A DNA stretch of 64,000 bases, from positions 62,001-126,000 of the forward strand of contig NZ_FOSK01000008.1 of NCBI RefSeq assembly GCF_900114245.1, written 5' to 3'. This document shows, in pieces, positions 43,498 to 52,193 of this stretch. Numbering within the stretch: position 1 is the stretch's first letter; each line of letters starts with the position of its first letter. Under the pieces are notes generated by a model, which was given only the letters and a program-made list of their open reading frames with translations, ran no database searches and had not been told where the DNA came from. Origin of the DNA: Pseudovibrio ascidiaceicola (GTDB lineage: Bacteria; Pseudomonadota; Alphaproteobacteria; Rhizobiales; Stappiaceae). The position numbers and the translations under genes were made by a program.

Positions 43498-44586
43498 ATG
43501 TCTACTCCGTTCTACAGTTCAGATCTTTCTGCTCAAGACCTTTCCAACCGCAGGCAAATGCGTGTGTGGTTACTGTTTATCTGCTTCTTGATTCTGGCCA
43601 TGGTTGTTGTTGGCGGGGCGACCCGTCTGACTGAATCCGGTCTTTCCATCACTGAATGGAAGCCAATACATGGTGCAATTCCGCCGTTGAGTGCAGCTGA
43701 ATGGACGGAGGAGTTTGAGAAATACAAACAAATCCCCCAATATAAGCTTCTCAATGAGGGCATGACGCTTAGCGAATTCAAGGCGATCTTTTGGTGGGAA
43801 TGGGGACACCGGCTGCTGGGCCGGGTGATCGGGCTGTTCTTCTTTATCCCGCTTGTGTGGTTTTGGGCGCGAGGGCAGGTTAGTTCTTGGCTTAAGCCGC
43901 GGCTTGTCGTTGCGTTCCTACTGGGTGGATTGCAAGGGGCGATTGGCTGGTGGATGGTTGCCTCTGGTCTTGTGAACCGTGTGGATGTGAGCCAGTACCG
44001 TCTTGCGGTGCACTTGAGTGTGGCCTGTATTCTGTTTGCTTACCTGTATTATCTTGCTGGCGTTCTAAAGCGGCGTCCAGAGCTTGAGCGTGAAGGCTGG
44101 AATGTTTTTGGTGATGGGTTGTTTGGTGCATATGGCATTGTTGCCTTGGTGCTCTTTCAGCTGTTCCTCGGAGCACTGGTCGCAGGCCTCAATGCTGGGC
44201 TGACCTTTAACACCTGGCCGCTGATGGATGGGCAGATTGTTCCATCAGGTTTGTTTGTCATGTCCCCTTGGTGGATCAACTTTTTTGAGAATGTGATGAT
44301 GGTGCAATTCCAGCATCGCATGATTGCATATGCGCTGGTGATTGCTGTGTTTCTGCAGAGTTTCTCTTTGATGCGAGGCAACAGAGAGGGCGTACTTAAA
44401 CGTAATGCCAGCTGGCTCATGGTGGCGATTGTTATTCAGGTGTTCCTTGGTGTTGTGACGTTGCTTGGCATGGTGCCAATGGATCGCGCGCTGGCGCATC
44501 AGGCGATGGCTCTTATCGTTCTGGCGCTTGCTGTTGAGCAGGTTTGTCTGCTTCGCCGTGAAAAAGAAGCTGCATTGAGAAGTTGA
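43498..44586 (+). CDS. ctaA: Heme A synthase (COX15/CtaA)
   Basis: 362-residue eight-helix membrane enzyme that oxidises the C8 methyl of heme O to give heme A for cytochrome oxidase. Seen are GGATRLTESGLSITEWKPI, WEWGHRLLGRVIG (heme-ligand His), HLSVACILFAYLYY, VAGLNAGLTFNTWPLMDG, FQHRMIAYALV and LAHQAMALIVL, giving the expected four conserved His. The COX15 alpha-proteobacterial type. ATG 43498 follows AGGTGTC. Confidence 0.95.
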   Translation: MSTPFYSSDLSAQDLSNRRQMRVWLLFICFLILAMVVVGGATRLTESGLSITEWKPIHGAIPPLSAAEWTEEFEKYKQIPQYKLLNEGMTLSEFKAIFWWEWGHRLLGRVIGLFFFIPLVWFWARGQVSSWLKPRLVVAFLLGGLQGAIGWWMVASGLVNRVDVSQYRLAVHLSVACILFAYLYYLAGVLKRRPELEREGWNVFGDGLFGAYGIVALVLFQLFLGALVAGLNAGLTFNTWPLMDGQIVPSGLFVMSPWWINFFENVMMVQFQHRMIAYALVIAVFLQSFSLMRGNREGVLKRNASWLMVAIVIQVFLGVVTLLGMVPMDRALAHQAMALIVLALAVEQVCLLRREKEAALRS

Positions 44587-44623
44587 TTCAGTTCGTCTGA
44601 TTAAGTGTTTGATATAGAATCGA

Positions 44624-44649
44624 AAAAGGCGCCTTGAGGGCGCCTTTCT
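44624..44649 (+). terminator. Intrinsic terminator after ctaA
   Basis: AAAGGCGCC and GGCGCCTTT pair around TTGAG, followed by CTTGTTTTG, 38 bases after the stop. Confidence 0.8.
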
Positions 44650-44715
44650 TGTTTTGTCGTCGCCGCTTGCAGATTGATTCATTTATCAATCATACTGCAT
44701 TGAAATATATAGGCA

Positions 44716-45999
44716 TTATGCCTTTTCGAGGGCTTGCTTCAGGTCTGCGATGATATCGGCAGCATCTTCAATGCCGATGGAGAGACGAACAACATCAGGG
44801 CCCGCTCCAGCGGCTGTCTTTTGAGCGTCAGACAGCTGGCGATGTGTCGTCGATGCTGGATGGATTACGAGTGAGCGAGTGTCCCCTATATTGGCAAGGT
44901 GAGAGAATAGCTCCAGACCTTTTACCAATTCAACGCCTGCCTCATAGCCCCCCTTCAAGCCGAAGGTGAAGACAGCGCCTGCACCCTTCGGGCAGTACTT
45001 CTGATGTGCCTGATGGAATGGGTCATTGGCGAGGCCTGCGTAGGAAACCCAGCTGACAGCTGGGTGGCTCTGGAGGAACTCAGCGACCTTCAAGGCATTG
45101 TCAGAATGCTTCTGCATGCGCAGTGCCAGTGTCTCGATGCCTGTGATGAGCATAAAAGCATTTTGTGGAGAGATAGCCGGGCCGAGATCCCGTAGGCCGA
45201 GCACGCGACAGCAGATCGCAAAAGCGATGTTGCCGAAGGTCTCAAACAATCGCATATCGTTGTATTCTGGACGAGGTTCGGTCAGCATTGGATATTTGCC
45301 GGAGGCTGCCCAGTCGAATGTGCCAGCGTCAACAATTGCGCCGCCCATGGAATTGCCATGTCCGCCCATGAACTTGGTCAGGGAATGCAGCACGATATCT
45401 GCGCCATGCTTGATTGGCTGGCAGAGGTACGGGGTCGCCATTGTGTTGTCGACGATGAGCGGGACACCAGCTTCTTTGGCCACTGTTGAGATGCCCTCGA
45501 TATCCATGATCACACCGCCCGGATTGGCGATACTTTCGATGAAGACGGCACGAGTATTTTCGTCGATCTGGTCTGCGAAGCTTTGTGCGTCCAGACCCTC
45601 TGCCCATTTCACATCCCAGCCGAAGCTTTTGAATGAATGGTTGAGTTGGTTGATGGTGCCGCCGTACATGCGCTTGGAGGCGACGATGTTGCAACCGGGT
45701 GTCATGAGAGCGTGGAAGGCTAGAAGCTGCGCGGCGTGGCCGGACGCCACGGCCAAAGCAGCTGTGCCGCCTTCCAGTGTTGCAACGCGCTCTTCAAGAA
45801 CAGCGGTGGTTGGGTTTGTGATGCGGGTGTAGATGTTGCCAAATGCTTGCAGGCCGAACAGGGATGCTGCGTGGTCTACATCCTCAAACACGAAAGATGT
45901 GGTCTGGTAGATTGGTGTTGCGCGCGCGCCTGTGGTTGGGTCTGGTTTCGCGCCTGCGTGAATTGCAAGGGTATCAAAGCCTGGGGTGTGATCGCTCAT
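44716..45999 (-). CDS. metY: O-acetylhomoserine aminocarboxypropyltransferase (sulfhydrylase)
   Basis: 427-residue PLP enzyme of the Cys/Met metabolism family; makes homocysteine from O-acetylhomoserine and sulfide. Segments: GFDTLAIHAGAKPDPTTGAR, TLEGGTAALAVASGHAAQL, VPLIVDNTMATPYLCQPI and PLP lysine in HSLTKFMGGHGNSMGGAIVD; SLVIHPASTTHRQL near the end. Full family length. Minus strand, upstream of the terminator of ctaA. I looked for a SAM-II riboswitch in the leader and did not find a convincing one. Confidence 0.94.
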   Translation of the reverse strand: MSDHTPGFDTLAIHAGAKPDPTTGARATPIYQTTSFVFEDVDHAASLFGLQAFGNIYTRITNPTTAVLEERVATLEGGTAALAVASGHAAQLLAFHALMTPGCNIVASKRMYGGTINQLNHSFKSFGWDVKWAEGLDAQSFADQIDENTRAVFIESIANPGGVIMDIEGISTVAKEAGVPLIVDNTMATPYLCQPIKHGADIVLHSLTKFMGGHGNSMGGAIVDAGTFDWAASGKYPMLTEPRPEYNDMRLFETFGNIAFAICCRVLGLRDLGPAISPQNAFMLITGIETLALRMQKHSDNALKVAEFLQSHPAVSWVSYAGLANDPFHQAHQKYCPKGAGAVFTFGLKGGYEAGVELVKGLELFSHLANIGDTRSLVIHPASTTHRQLSDAQKTAAGAGPDVVRLSIGIEDAADIIADLKQALEKA

Positions 46000-46318
46000 G
46001 AGGCAGTCCTTTCAATGCGCTTGCAGGATGGAGCGGTGCTGCGCAAGGTGCATGCTTTGCAATTCCTTGGAGCAGGCGCGTCATTCTCTGCTGAAATTTA
46101 TATAATTTCCCGCTAGGAACTATGAGGGGGCAACCGGAGGTTGGCAAGCGCAGATGAAAAGATGAGCGTGCTTCACTCTTGCAGAAAGCTCAAGCAACTT
46201 GACGACTATTTGATGCTTGAAATTCTGTTCGCTTCTACTTGGTGAGATTGGAAAATCGTTCTAACTTATCGGATGCGCTCTCAATTTTCGCGGCATCGAG
46301 AGCGCCTTATAGGAGTGT
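46000..46318. other. Intergenic region upstream of metY
   Basis: About 320 bases without a gene. An 8-base inverted repeat GCGCTCTC / GAGAGCGC at 46275-46305 lies just past the stop of the CoA-binding protein gene and may be a terminator, though no T-run follows. The rest is presumably metY leader and promoter; I see no clear riboswitch. Confidence 0.4.
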
Positions 46319-46759
46319 TTAGCTAGCTGCAACTGATGCCAGACGTGGAATTTCGATCTTAGGGCAGCGATCCATTACCACTTTGATTCCCTTGTCTTCT
46401 GCTCGTGCTGCTGCGTCGTCGTTTCTCACACCCAGCTGAAGCCAGATTACTTTGGGATGGGTTGGCAGAGCGATTACCTCATCAATGACACCGCCAGCCG
46501 CTTCTGAATTGCGGAAGACATCTACCATGTCGACAGGTTCTGGAAGGTCAGTCAGGGAAGCATAGACTTTTGCGCCTGCGATCTCGGTTCCGGCCTGACC
46601 GGGATTGATCGGATAAACGGTATACCCTTCTTCCAGCAGGTAGTTCAAAACGCGGAAGCTGGCGCGTTCTGGCTTGTTGCTAGCTCCAACCAATGCGATT
46701 GTCTTGGTGCCTTCCAAAATGCCTTGGATGTAGCTGTCTGCATAATGATCGTGATTCAT
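46319..46759 (-). CDS. CoA-binding domain protein (YccU-like)
   Basis: 146 residues, a single CoA-binding Rossmann domain: KTIALVGASNKPERASFRVL, YPINPGQAGTEIAGAKVY, VDMVDVFRNSEAAGGVIDE, IWLQLGVRNDDAA and VMDRCPKIE. Function unknown in the family. ATG 46759 fits the family start; upstream in-frame codons overlap the DUF3052 gene. Spaced seven bases from that gene, so cotranscribed. Confidence 0.9.
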   Translation of the reverse strand: MNHDHYADSYIQGILEGTKTIALVGASNKPERASFRVLNYLLEEGYTVYPINPGQAGTEIAGAKVYASLTDLPEPVDMVDVFRNSEAAGGVIDEVIALPTHPKVIWLQLGVRNDDAAARAEDKGIKVVMDRCPKIEIPRLASVAAS

Positions 46760-46766
46760 ATTCTTA

Positions 46767-47222
46767 TCAACTTTCTGCAATTTCCTTGGCTGCCAGCTGC
46801 ATTCGTCTGTGCTCTGCACGCAGCTCCTTGCGAATAACAAGCTTGAGGCCGGACCAGACTGCGTCAATCGCACAAACCTTGATATCGACCAGCCCCATAG
46901 GCAAGCAAACTTCTCTAACTGTATCTTCTGTCACTTGTGAGGGGACATTAGATGCCTTCTTGGGCCATGACACCCAGATCATACCGTCTGCATTCAGTGT
47001 CCTGCGCAGTTTACTCAGAAGATCTGCTAGTTCGCTTTGACCCGTTACAAAAATATGGGCAGCGTTTATGCCGTTTTCCAGAGTGGGCAGGAGGACTAGA
47101 TCGTCAACTCCTGCTGCAATTTCATCGAAGACGGTTTGTGGCATGTTGTGCCACCAGCAGCTCATGCGGGGTTTCAGACCTAGCTTTTGAGCTAGTGATC
47201 TTTTTGAATGCCCGGTTGTCAT
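46767..47222 (-). CDS. DUF3052 family protein
   Basis: 151 residues. The KLGLKPRMSCWWHNMPQTVF start and the later LRRTLNADGMIWVSWPKKAS, then LVDIKVCAIDAVWSGLKLVIR, are the DUF3052 marks. A methyltransferase-like fold without a clear SAM motif. AGGGAG precedes ATG 47222. Member of a minus-strand trio with the enoyl-CoA hydratase and CoA-binding genes. Confidence 0.85.
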   Translation of the reverse strand: MTTGHSKRSLAQKLGLKPRMSCWWHNMPQTVFDEIAAGVDDLVLLPTLENGINAAHIFVTGQSELADLLSKLRRTLNADGMIWVSWPKKASNVPSQVTEDTVREVCLPMGLVDIKVCAIDAVWSGLKLVIRKELRAEHRRMQLAAKEIAES

Positions 47223-47243
47223 GTGCGGCTCCCTACATCTTGA

Positions 47244-48074
47244 TCAGCTGTCTTTCCAATCTGGTGTGCGTTTTTGAAGGAAGGCGTTGATGCCTTCTTC
47301 TGCGTCATTGGCCAGCATATTCTCTGCCATGACCTGAGAGGTGTAAGCATAGGCTTCTGCCAATGGCATATCGGCCTGCTTGTAGAAGGCTTCCTTACCG
47401 GTTTTGACTGTGAGGGCAGACTTGGATGCAATCACTTCAGCGTATTTCTGAACCACGACTTCCAGATAATCGGCTTGCACCACTCGGTTAATCAGACCGT
47501 ATTCTTTTGCGGCGGAGGCGTCGATGCTCTCACCTGTCAGCAACATTTCCATGGCCTGTTTGCGGCCAATGTTGCGGGTGAGAGCTACCATTGGAGTGGA
47601 GCAGAAGAGGCCGATGTTAACGCCCGGGGTACAGAAGGTTGCTGTATCCAGTGCTAATGCCAGATCACAGGAGGCAACCAACTGGCAGCCTGCTGCTGTT
47701 GCAACGCCAGTTACAACGCCGATGACTGGCTTTGGAAGGTTCACGATCTTCTGCATGAGCTCAGCGCATTGATCGAATGTCTGCTGATAGAAGGCTTTGC
47801 CGTCATCTGCTTGCGCACGTGCAGCTGTTAGCTCTTTCAGGTCGTGACCTGCGCAAAAGACTTTGCCTTCAGCGCCGAGCAACACAACGCGCACTTCCGG
47901 GTTTGCTGCGGCTTCATCCAGTGCAGTGCAGAGTTCTTTCATCATGGCCATGGACAGAGCATTCATGCGCTCCGGGCGTTGCATGACGATACGCTGAACA
48001 CCATTGTGCAGCAGCTTGCCAAGCATTGGGCGTTCTGCTTCGCTGTGATCTTTGGTGGTGCCTGCGTCAGACAT
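47244..48074 (-). CDS. Enoyl-CoA hydratase/isomerase family protein (ECHDC3-like)
   Basis: 276-residue crotonase. VFCAGHDLKELT gives the first oxyanion-hole segment and ATAAGCQLVASCDLALA the second. In place of the second catalytic Glu region is NIGLFCSTPMVALTRNIG, lacking the usual Glu, so ordinary hydratase activity is doubtful; this matches the ECHDC3-like subgroup. Starts a minus-strand operon with DUF3052 and the CoA-binding protein. Confidence 0.86.
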   Translation of the reverse strand: MSDAGTTKDHSEAERPMLGKLLHNGVQRIVMQRPERMNALSMAMMKELCTALDEAAANPEVRVVLLGAEGKVFCAGHDLKELTAARAQADDGKAFYQQTFDQCAELMQKIVNLPKPVIGVVTGVATAAGCQLVASCDLALALDTATFCTPGVNIGLFCSTPMVALTRNIGRKQAMEMLLTGESIDASAAKEYGLINRVVQADYLEVVVQKYAEVIASKSALTVKTGKEAFYKQADMPLAEAYAYTSQVMAENMLANDAEEGINAFLQKRTPDWKDS

Positions 48075-48261
48075 GGTGGTTCTCCATAGTACTGTAAATA
48101 GTCGTTGAGATGCCTTTAGCAGGCTATCGGGCCTTGATTAAGTGTTAAATCACAGAGTGAACAAAACTTGAGCCTAGCGCAACGGTTTAGAACTTTTGTT
48201 CATCTGGTAAATCATGGAGCCATATTTCAATATGTCGGCTTGCGTGAGGAGGAGGGACTTC

Positions 48262-48720
48262 ATGACCAGTGAGGTAGCGGCGCCTGCTGTTAAGTTTAGT
48301 CCGGCAGAGCTGACGGAATTTCTGGACAAGGCATTTCCGCAGATGCACGCGTTAGGCCGTGCATATTTCATCGATGAAATTCTACCGGGAAAAGCAATTG
48401 TCAGGCTCAAGGCCGGGGACGTGCATTTGCGTCCTGGTGGTACTGTTTCTGGCCCTTCGTTGATGGCTCTGGTTGACTATGCGGCCTATGTGGTTCTGCT
48501 GGGCAATATGGGGCTTCATGCACTTGCTGTGACCACCAACATCAATATCAACTTCCTACGCAAAGCTGAAGCTGGTGAGATGATCGCCACGTGTCGCATC
48601 CTGAAGGGCGGCAAGCGTCTTGTCGTTATGGATTGTGAAATCACTCGCCAAGGCAGCGATGATCTGATTGCCCATGCCACAGCGACTTACTCCATCCCTC
48701 CGGCCTCGTTCAAGGGATAG
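48262..48720 (+). CDS. PaaI-family hotdog thioesterase
   Basis: 152 residues, hotdog fold: AYFIDEILPGKAIVRLKA, RPGGTVSGPSLMALVDYAAY, ALAVTTNININFLRKAEAG and ATCRILKGGKRL. GGAGGAGGG lies just upstream of ATG 48262. It hydrolyses an acyl-CoA of unknown type. Its 3' end overlaps the end of a convergent gene by 34 bases. Confidence 0.9.
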   Translation: MTSEVAAPAVKFSPAELTEFLDKAFPQMHALGRAYFIDEILPGKAIVRLKAGDVHLRPGGTVSGPSLMALVDYAAYVVLLGNMGLHALAVTTNININFLRKAEAGEMIATCRILKGGKRLVVMDCEITRQGSDDLIAHATATYSIPPASFKG

Positions 48721-49004
48721 GATGCCTGTTTTTTGTTGTCCAACTGAGTTGTTGGGCAACCATTTTGGATCTTTCGCCACATTGGATTGTTGAGTGCCAT
48801 TTGGCATTGAGCCAGATAGGCAGTGCCGTCTACATAGAGACAGGAAAAATCACCCAGTTCGACCCGAATGCCTTTGTTGGTGCAATAGCAGTCTGGTTGC
48901 TTGAACAGACTACGAGGGCGTTTGCGGAACTTGCTTTCTTGCGCGTTAGCATTCCAAGCCCAAACCAGCAAAAATGATAGGGTGAGTAAGAGATAGCGAT
49001 GCAT
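48687..49004 (-). CDS. Small secreted Cys-rich protein
   Basis: 105 residues. Signal peptide (MHRYLLLTLSFLLVWAWNANA) then a short Cys-containing domain: PDCYCTNKGIRVELGDFSCL, AYLAQCQMALNNPMWR and NGCP, with five cysteines in a compact spacing suggesting disulfides. Resembles conserved rhizobial hypothetical proteins. It is 61 bases downstream of the LRR gene on the same strand. Function unknown. Confidence 0.75.
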   Translation of the reverse strand: MHRYLLLTLSFLLVWAWNANAQESKFRKRPRSLFKQPDCYCTNKGIRVELGDFSCLYVDGTAYLAQCQMALNNPMWRKIQNGCPTTQLDNKKQASYPLNEAGGME

Positions 49005-49065
49005 TCCCCATGATAATATTTAGGGCATACGTCGCTACCACTGTTTTTTAGGGGCATTTTGAAGG

Positions 49066-49941
49066 TCAGAGATAAATCAGAGTGCCTTGTGCGCGCAGGA
49101 TTTCAAACCACTCCGGCTGTTTGGTCAGGCGTGTCCAGCGTAGATCCAATTTGCGCAGATTCTTCAGGTTGCTCATGCTGGCGGGCAGCTCCTCCAATGG
49201 GTTTGCCCTGAGATCTAATTGATAAAGATTGGGAAGGTCTCCAATTTCTTCAGGGAGCTGAGAGACTTGATTGTTGCGGAGGTCCAACACTTCGAGCTGA
49301 TGCAAATTGCCTACGTCCTTAGGAAGTTTTGTGAGAGCGTTGTTACGCAAATAGGCCTCTCGCAAGGATGTGAGATTGGAAAAGCTCAGGGGGAGTGCGC
49401 GCAAGCCATTGCCGTAGAGTCTCAACTCTTTCAGACCTTGCAGGTTCCCAATGCTCTCTGGCAGATGCGTGATGGTGTTGTCGGTGCAGCCGAAATACTC
49501 AAGAGCAGAAAGATCACCAATACTTTTCGGTAGCTGCGTCATGACTGTGTTGCTGGCATAGAGCACCCGCAGTTTCTTCAAAGCGCCTATCTTTGCAGGA
49601 AGATGTTCCAGTGCTTGGTGGCTGAGGTCCAAGATCTCCAGATTTGGCATGTCACATAGGCTATCGGGCAGTTGTGTCAGCTTGCATCCGTAGATGTAGA
49701 GTTCTTTCAGCGCCCGCAGATCAGAAAGTTTCTGCGGTAAATCGCTGATTGGATTTTGTCCCAGATAGAGGCTTCGCAAGGATCTATGTTGCAATAACTC
49801 TGATGGGAAACGATCCAGCTTACACTTTGTTAGAGCGATATCCGTCAGTCTGCTGTCGGACTGAACTGCGCATGGAGTTCCATCTTGTCGATGCCTGATG
49901 CTCTTGAGACGTTGATACTGAGTTGAAGCCTGCGTGATCAT
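49066..49941 (-). CDS. Leucine-rich repeat protein, 11 repeats of 23 residues
   Basis: 291 residues, of which ~32-284 are eleven uninterrupted 23-residue leucine-rich repeats of the LxxLxLxxNxLxxLPxxI type (for example LEVLDLRNNQVSQLPEEIGD). Short N-terminal cap, very short C-terminal end (QGTLIYL); no signal peptide, no kinase, GTPase (ROCO) or E3-ligase domain. Repeats of this type mediate protein binding. It begins 17 bases after the metalloprotease stop, so the two are cotranscribed. Partner and role unknown. Confidence 0.92.
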   Translation of the reverse strand: MITQASTQYQRLKSIRHRQDGTPCAVQSDSRLTDIALTKCKLDRFPSELLQHRSLRSLYLGQNPISDLPQKLSDLRALKELYIYGCKLTQLPDSLCDMPNLEILDLSHQALEHLPAKIGALKKLRVLYASNTVMTQLPKSIGDLSALEYFGCTDNTITHLPESIGNLQGLKELRLYGNGLRALPLSFSNLTSLREAYLRNNALTKLPKDVGNLHQLEVLDLRNNQVSQLPEEIGDLPNLYQLDLRANPLEELPASMSNLKNLRKLDLRWTRLTKQPEWFEILRAQGTLIYL

Positions 49942-49958
49942 GGGGACCTGAAATGTGC

Positions 49959-51185
49959 TTAGTGGAGGTACTGCTGTTGTAGCGTCGAAACGAGCTGCTC
50001 CGAAAGCGTAGTTTTCAGGAGATTGATTGTGCCCGACGACAATGTCGCATCATTAGATGCTGCAGACTTTATTCGAGGCAGAACCTCATCGAGTGATGTT
50101 CCTGCCTTCTGTAATTCCTGATCGACTTTCTGCCAGAATGCAGCGCCTTTCATATAGAAAAGAGGGTAGTAGCTGGAGTTATTCTCCCGCGTTACATTGA
50201 GGTGGGCTTCATAAAGGCCTGTTGCCGCATGGGGGTAGCGCTCTTTAAAGATTTGCCATTGCTCCATTGGAGTTTCTGTTTGTAAACCTGCTTTCTCCAG
50301 AGATTTATAGCCGTAATACTGAGCAAGGCTCTCAGATATCCAGAGTGGGTAAGGTTGGTTTGCAAGCATGTGAAACAGTTCGTGGGCGGAGACCCAATGA
50401 AGTTTTGCGATGCTGTCGTTTGTGGCTGTGCCATCTGTTACTGCAAAATTGGCGAGGAACGCTTGTTTGCCAGCAGCTCCGGCTGTTTGCCTCAGTTCCT
50501 TGTCGATTGCGACCCATACAAGGTCGATGTAGCTTGGTGCATTCTCCTCAGAACCAAGCACCTCTTGCAGGTATTCAAGTTGCTGTTGAAGAGCGAGCAG
50601 GTTCTCAGCTTTCATGGTCGAAGTTGGGTCGTCTTTGAAGAGTGTGAGCGCCGTTTGCCCAGTTGCCAGCGTTTTGGTGGACTTCCCCCATGTGAGGATC
50701 AAAGGTGGTTGGTTTGGTGCAGGCAGAGGGTTGCATTTGATTGCATATGTCTTGCCATGGACTTTACCGCAGATCTCTACTTTAGAGATACCTTCGAAGC
50801 GAGGAATGTCATCCCACTCCGTCAGGCTCCACCACCCGGCAGGAGAGTAGAGGTTTTGTTGATTGGCAATGGCGTGAGGGGCGGTCTGCACATTCTGGAA
50901 GGTGACAGTCCACTGTAGCTCACGACATGAGAATTGCTCTTCATAGGCAACGTTGGCTTTTTGAATGCCATCACAGAGGAATTGGAATGATGAAGTCTTC
51001 GTGTCACTTTGAAGAGTGCGGGGCTTCAGCAACTTGACGTTTTGCGGAGTTGGAAAACTCACTGTTGCAGTTCCGTTCATGGGGGAGGCTACGTTAGCTT
51101 CAATTATGATCTGAAGTGGTGGGGCATCAGCAAGAACAGGGGTTATGAGTAAGAACGAAATAAGAGAGAAGAGGGGAAGGTGCAT
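49959..51185 (-). CDS. Secreted gluzincin-like metalloprotease
   Basis: 408 residues. Signal peptide (residues 1-20, ending VLADA) then a long N-terminal region with several cysteines, and a gluzincin core: HELFHMLANQPYPLWISESL with His268, Glu269, His272 and, 12 residues later, Glu285, followed by AQYYGY. The YYPLFYMKGAAFW stretch resembles the downstream Tyr motif of peptidase-MA/M61-like enzymes. It is probably a periplasmic or secreted zinc protease; target unknown. First gene of a minus-strand group with the LRR protein. Confidence 0.82.
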   Translation of the reverse strand: MHLPLFSLISFLLITPVLADAPPLQIIIEANVASPMNGTATVSFPTPQNVKLLKPRTLQSDTKTSSFQFLCDGIQKANVAYEEQFSCRELQWTVTFQNVQTAPHAIANQQNLYSPAGWWSLTEWDDIPRFEGISKVEICGKVHGKTYAIKCNPLPAPNQPPLILTWGKSTKTLATGQTALTLFKDDPTSTMKAENLLALQQQLEYLQEVLGSEENAPSYIDLVWVAIDKELRQTAGAAGKQAFLANFAVTDGTATNDSIAKLHWVSAHELFHMLANQPYPLWISESLAQYYGYKSLEKAGLQTETPMEQWQIFKERYPHAATGLYEAHLNVTRENNSSYYPLFYMKGAAFWQKVDQELQKAGTSLDEVLPRIKSAASNDATLSSGTINLLKTTLSEQLVSTLQQQYLH

Positions 51186-51485
51186 TCAAAAATCTCATAG
51201 TTGAGAAAAACAATTTGGGATTGAACAATCGATTCGATAGTTTCCGCACGGAAATGTGTTCATCCCATGTTATCCAATGCATGGGGCACGTGCTCCGTAA
51301 GACTGCACTGCGTTGAAGTGCCTAAAACTCTCAGCTTATTGAAATTTTTAAATTAAATTTGCTTGAAAGTTGAATTGTCTGTTGATCCAAAAGCAAAAAG
51401 CCACTTAAAATTCAGGGACTAAAGCCAAAGGCCGTTTTTTGATGGATGGGAGACCTGAGAGGACGGCGTGTGGGGAGGCAGGCTT
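51186..51485. other. Divergent regulatory region with stacked palindromes
   Basis: 300-base AT-rich gap between the protease gene and the plus-strand membrane gene. Close together lie TTTCCG-CA-CGGAAA (51241-51254, perfect), CCCATG / CATGGG (51264-51285) and GGGGCACGTGCTCC (51283-51296, one wobble). They are 55-110 bases upstream of the protease start and are the likely operator cluster. No other gene is seen. Confidence 0.5.
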
Positions 51486-51962
51486 GTGTTCTATCGTGCG
51501 TTTTTCGGTTTCATTCTTGATTTCCTGTTGGTGCCACTCCGCTTTGGTACGCTGCTCGCCACAATCGGCTATATCGGCTTTCTAGCACTGAATATCCTCT
51601 TGATTCTAGCTGTTCCAGCGTTCTTTGATCTCTATGTAGTCAGTGAGCCTCGGGTCTTTGCTGAATTCCGCGATACGATGTTCTATCTGGATACGGCCTT
51701 CATTGGAGATCCAATCGTCTTCGTGAGTCTGGTGTTCTTCAATCTTCTGCTGGCAAATGCCACGTTGACGACACGCCTGACCCGAAGCCGCTGGCGGTTC
51801 TTTTATCCGGTTCATTTCACGCCCATCAATTTGCGCGAATATCGTGTGGCTCTTGCAGGTTTAGGCTATTATGTCAGCTGTTACAGCGCCAATTGGGTCT
51901 TCTATGAATTGCAGGTGGATGACCTTATTTTGACTGCTGCGCGCGCGGCAGGTGTCTCCTGA
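51486..51962 (+). CDS. Uncharacterised membrane protein
   Basis: 158 residues with three or so hydrophobic segments (about 4-24, 30-50, 78-100) and a basic patch TRLTRSRWRFFY. I do not recognise the family. GTG 51486 follows GGGGAGGC; a GTG six codons earlier is in frame. No clear partner; it lies upstream of rplM but has its own promoter-proximal region after it. Confidence 0.7.
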   Translation: MFYRAFFGFILDFLLVPLRFGTLLATIGYIGFLALNILLILAVPAFFDLYVVSEPRVFAEFRDTMFYLDTAFIGDPIVFVSLVFFNLLLANATLTTRLTRSRWRFFYPVHFTPINLREYRVALAGLGYYVSCYSANWVFYELQVDDLILTAARAAGVS

Positions 51963-52069
51963 GGTGCAAAACCCTCAGATTCATGCGGAAAAAGTGTGGT
52001 ATTATAATACCTATTTTGTATCATGTTGATTTTATTGATTAATTTGCTTTGGTGTGTGTTTTTTTGTTC

Positions 52070-52098
52070 TTGACGTTGTGCCCAAGCTCGCGTATCTA
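52070..52098 (+). promoter_or_regulatory. Promoter of rplM-rpsI
   Basis: TTGACG, 17-base spacer, TATCTA. This is a close match to a housekeeping sigma-70-type promoter with ideal spacing. Expected transcription start near 52105 gives a leader of about 90 bases before rplM. Confidence 0.75.
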
Positions 52099-52193
52099 CC
52101 CGTTCCTACACGGAGCTATCACGTTTAGCTGCTCTTTCGGGCCTGAACGAATTTCTCCCAAGAATTTTAACCGTCAAAACTACGGTAGATCTT

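Noticed and set aside
45098-45832. 244-residue plus frame within metY
   Set aside because: Opposite strand of metY, which has clear PLP motifs; no support for the plus frame.
46000-46140. Possible SAM-II riboswitch before metY
   Set aside because: TGCAAGCGC appears on the minus strand but the required GCTAAA and flanking stems are absent.
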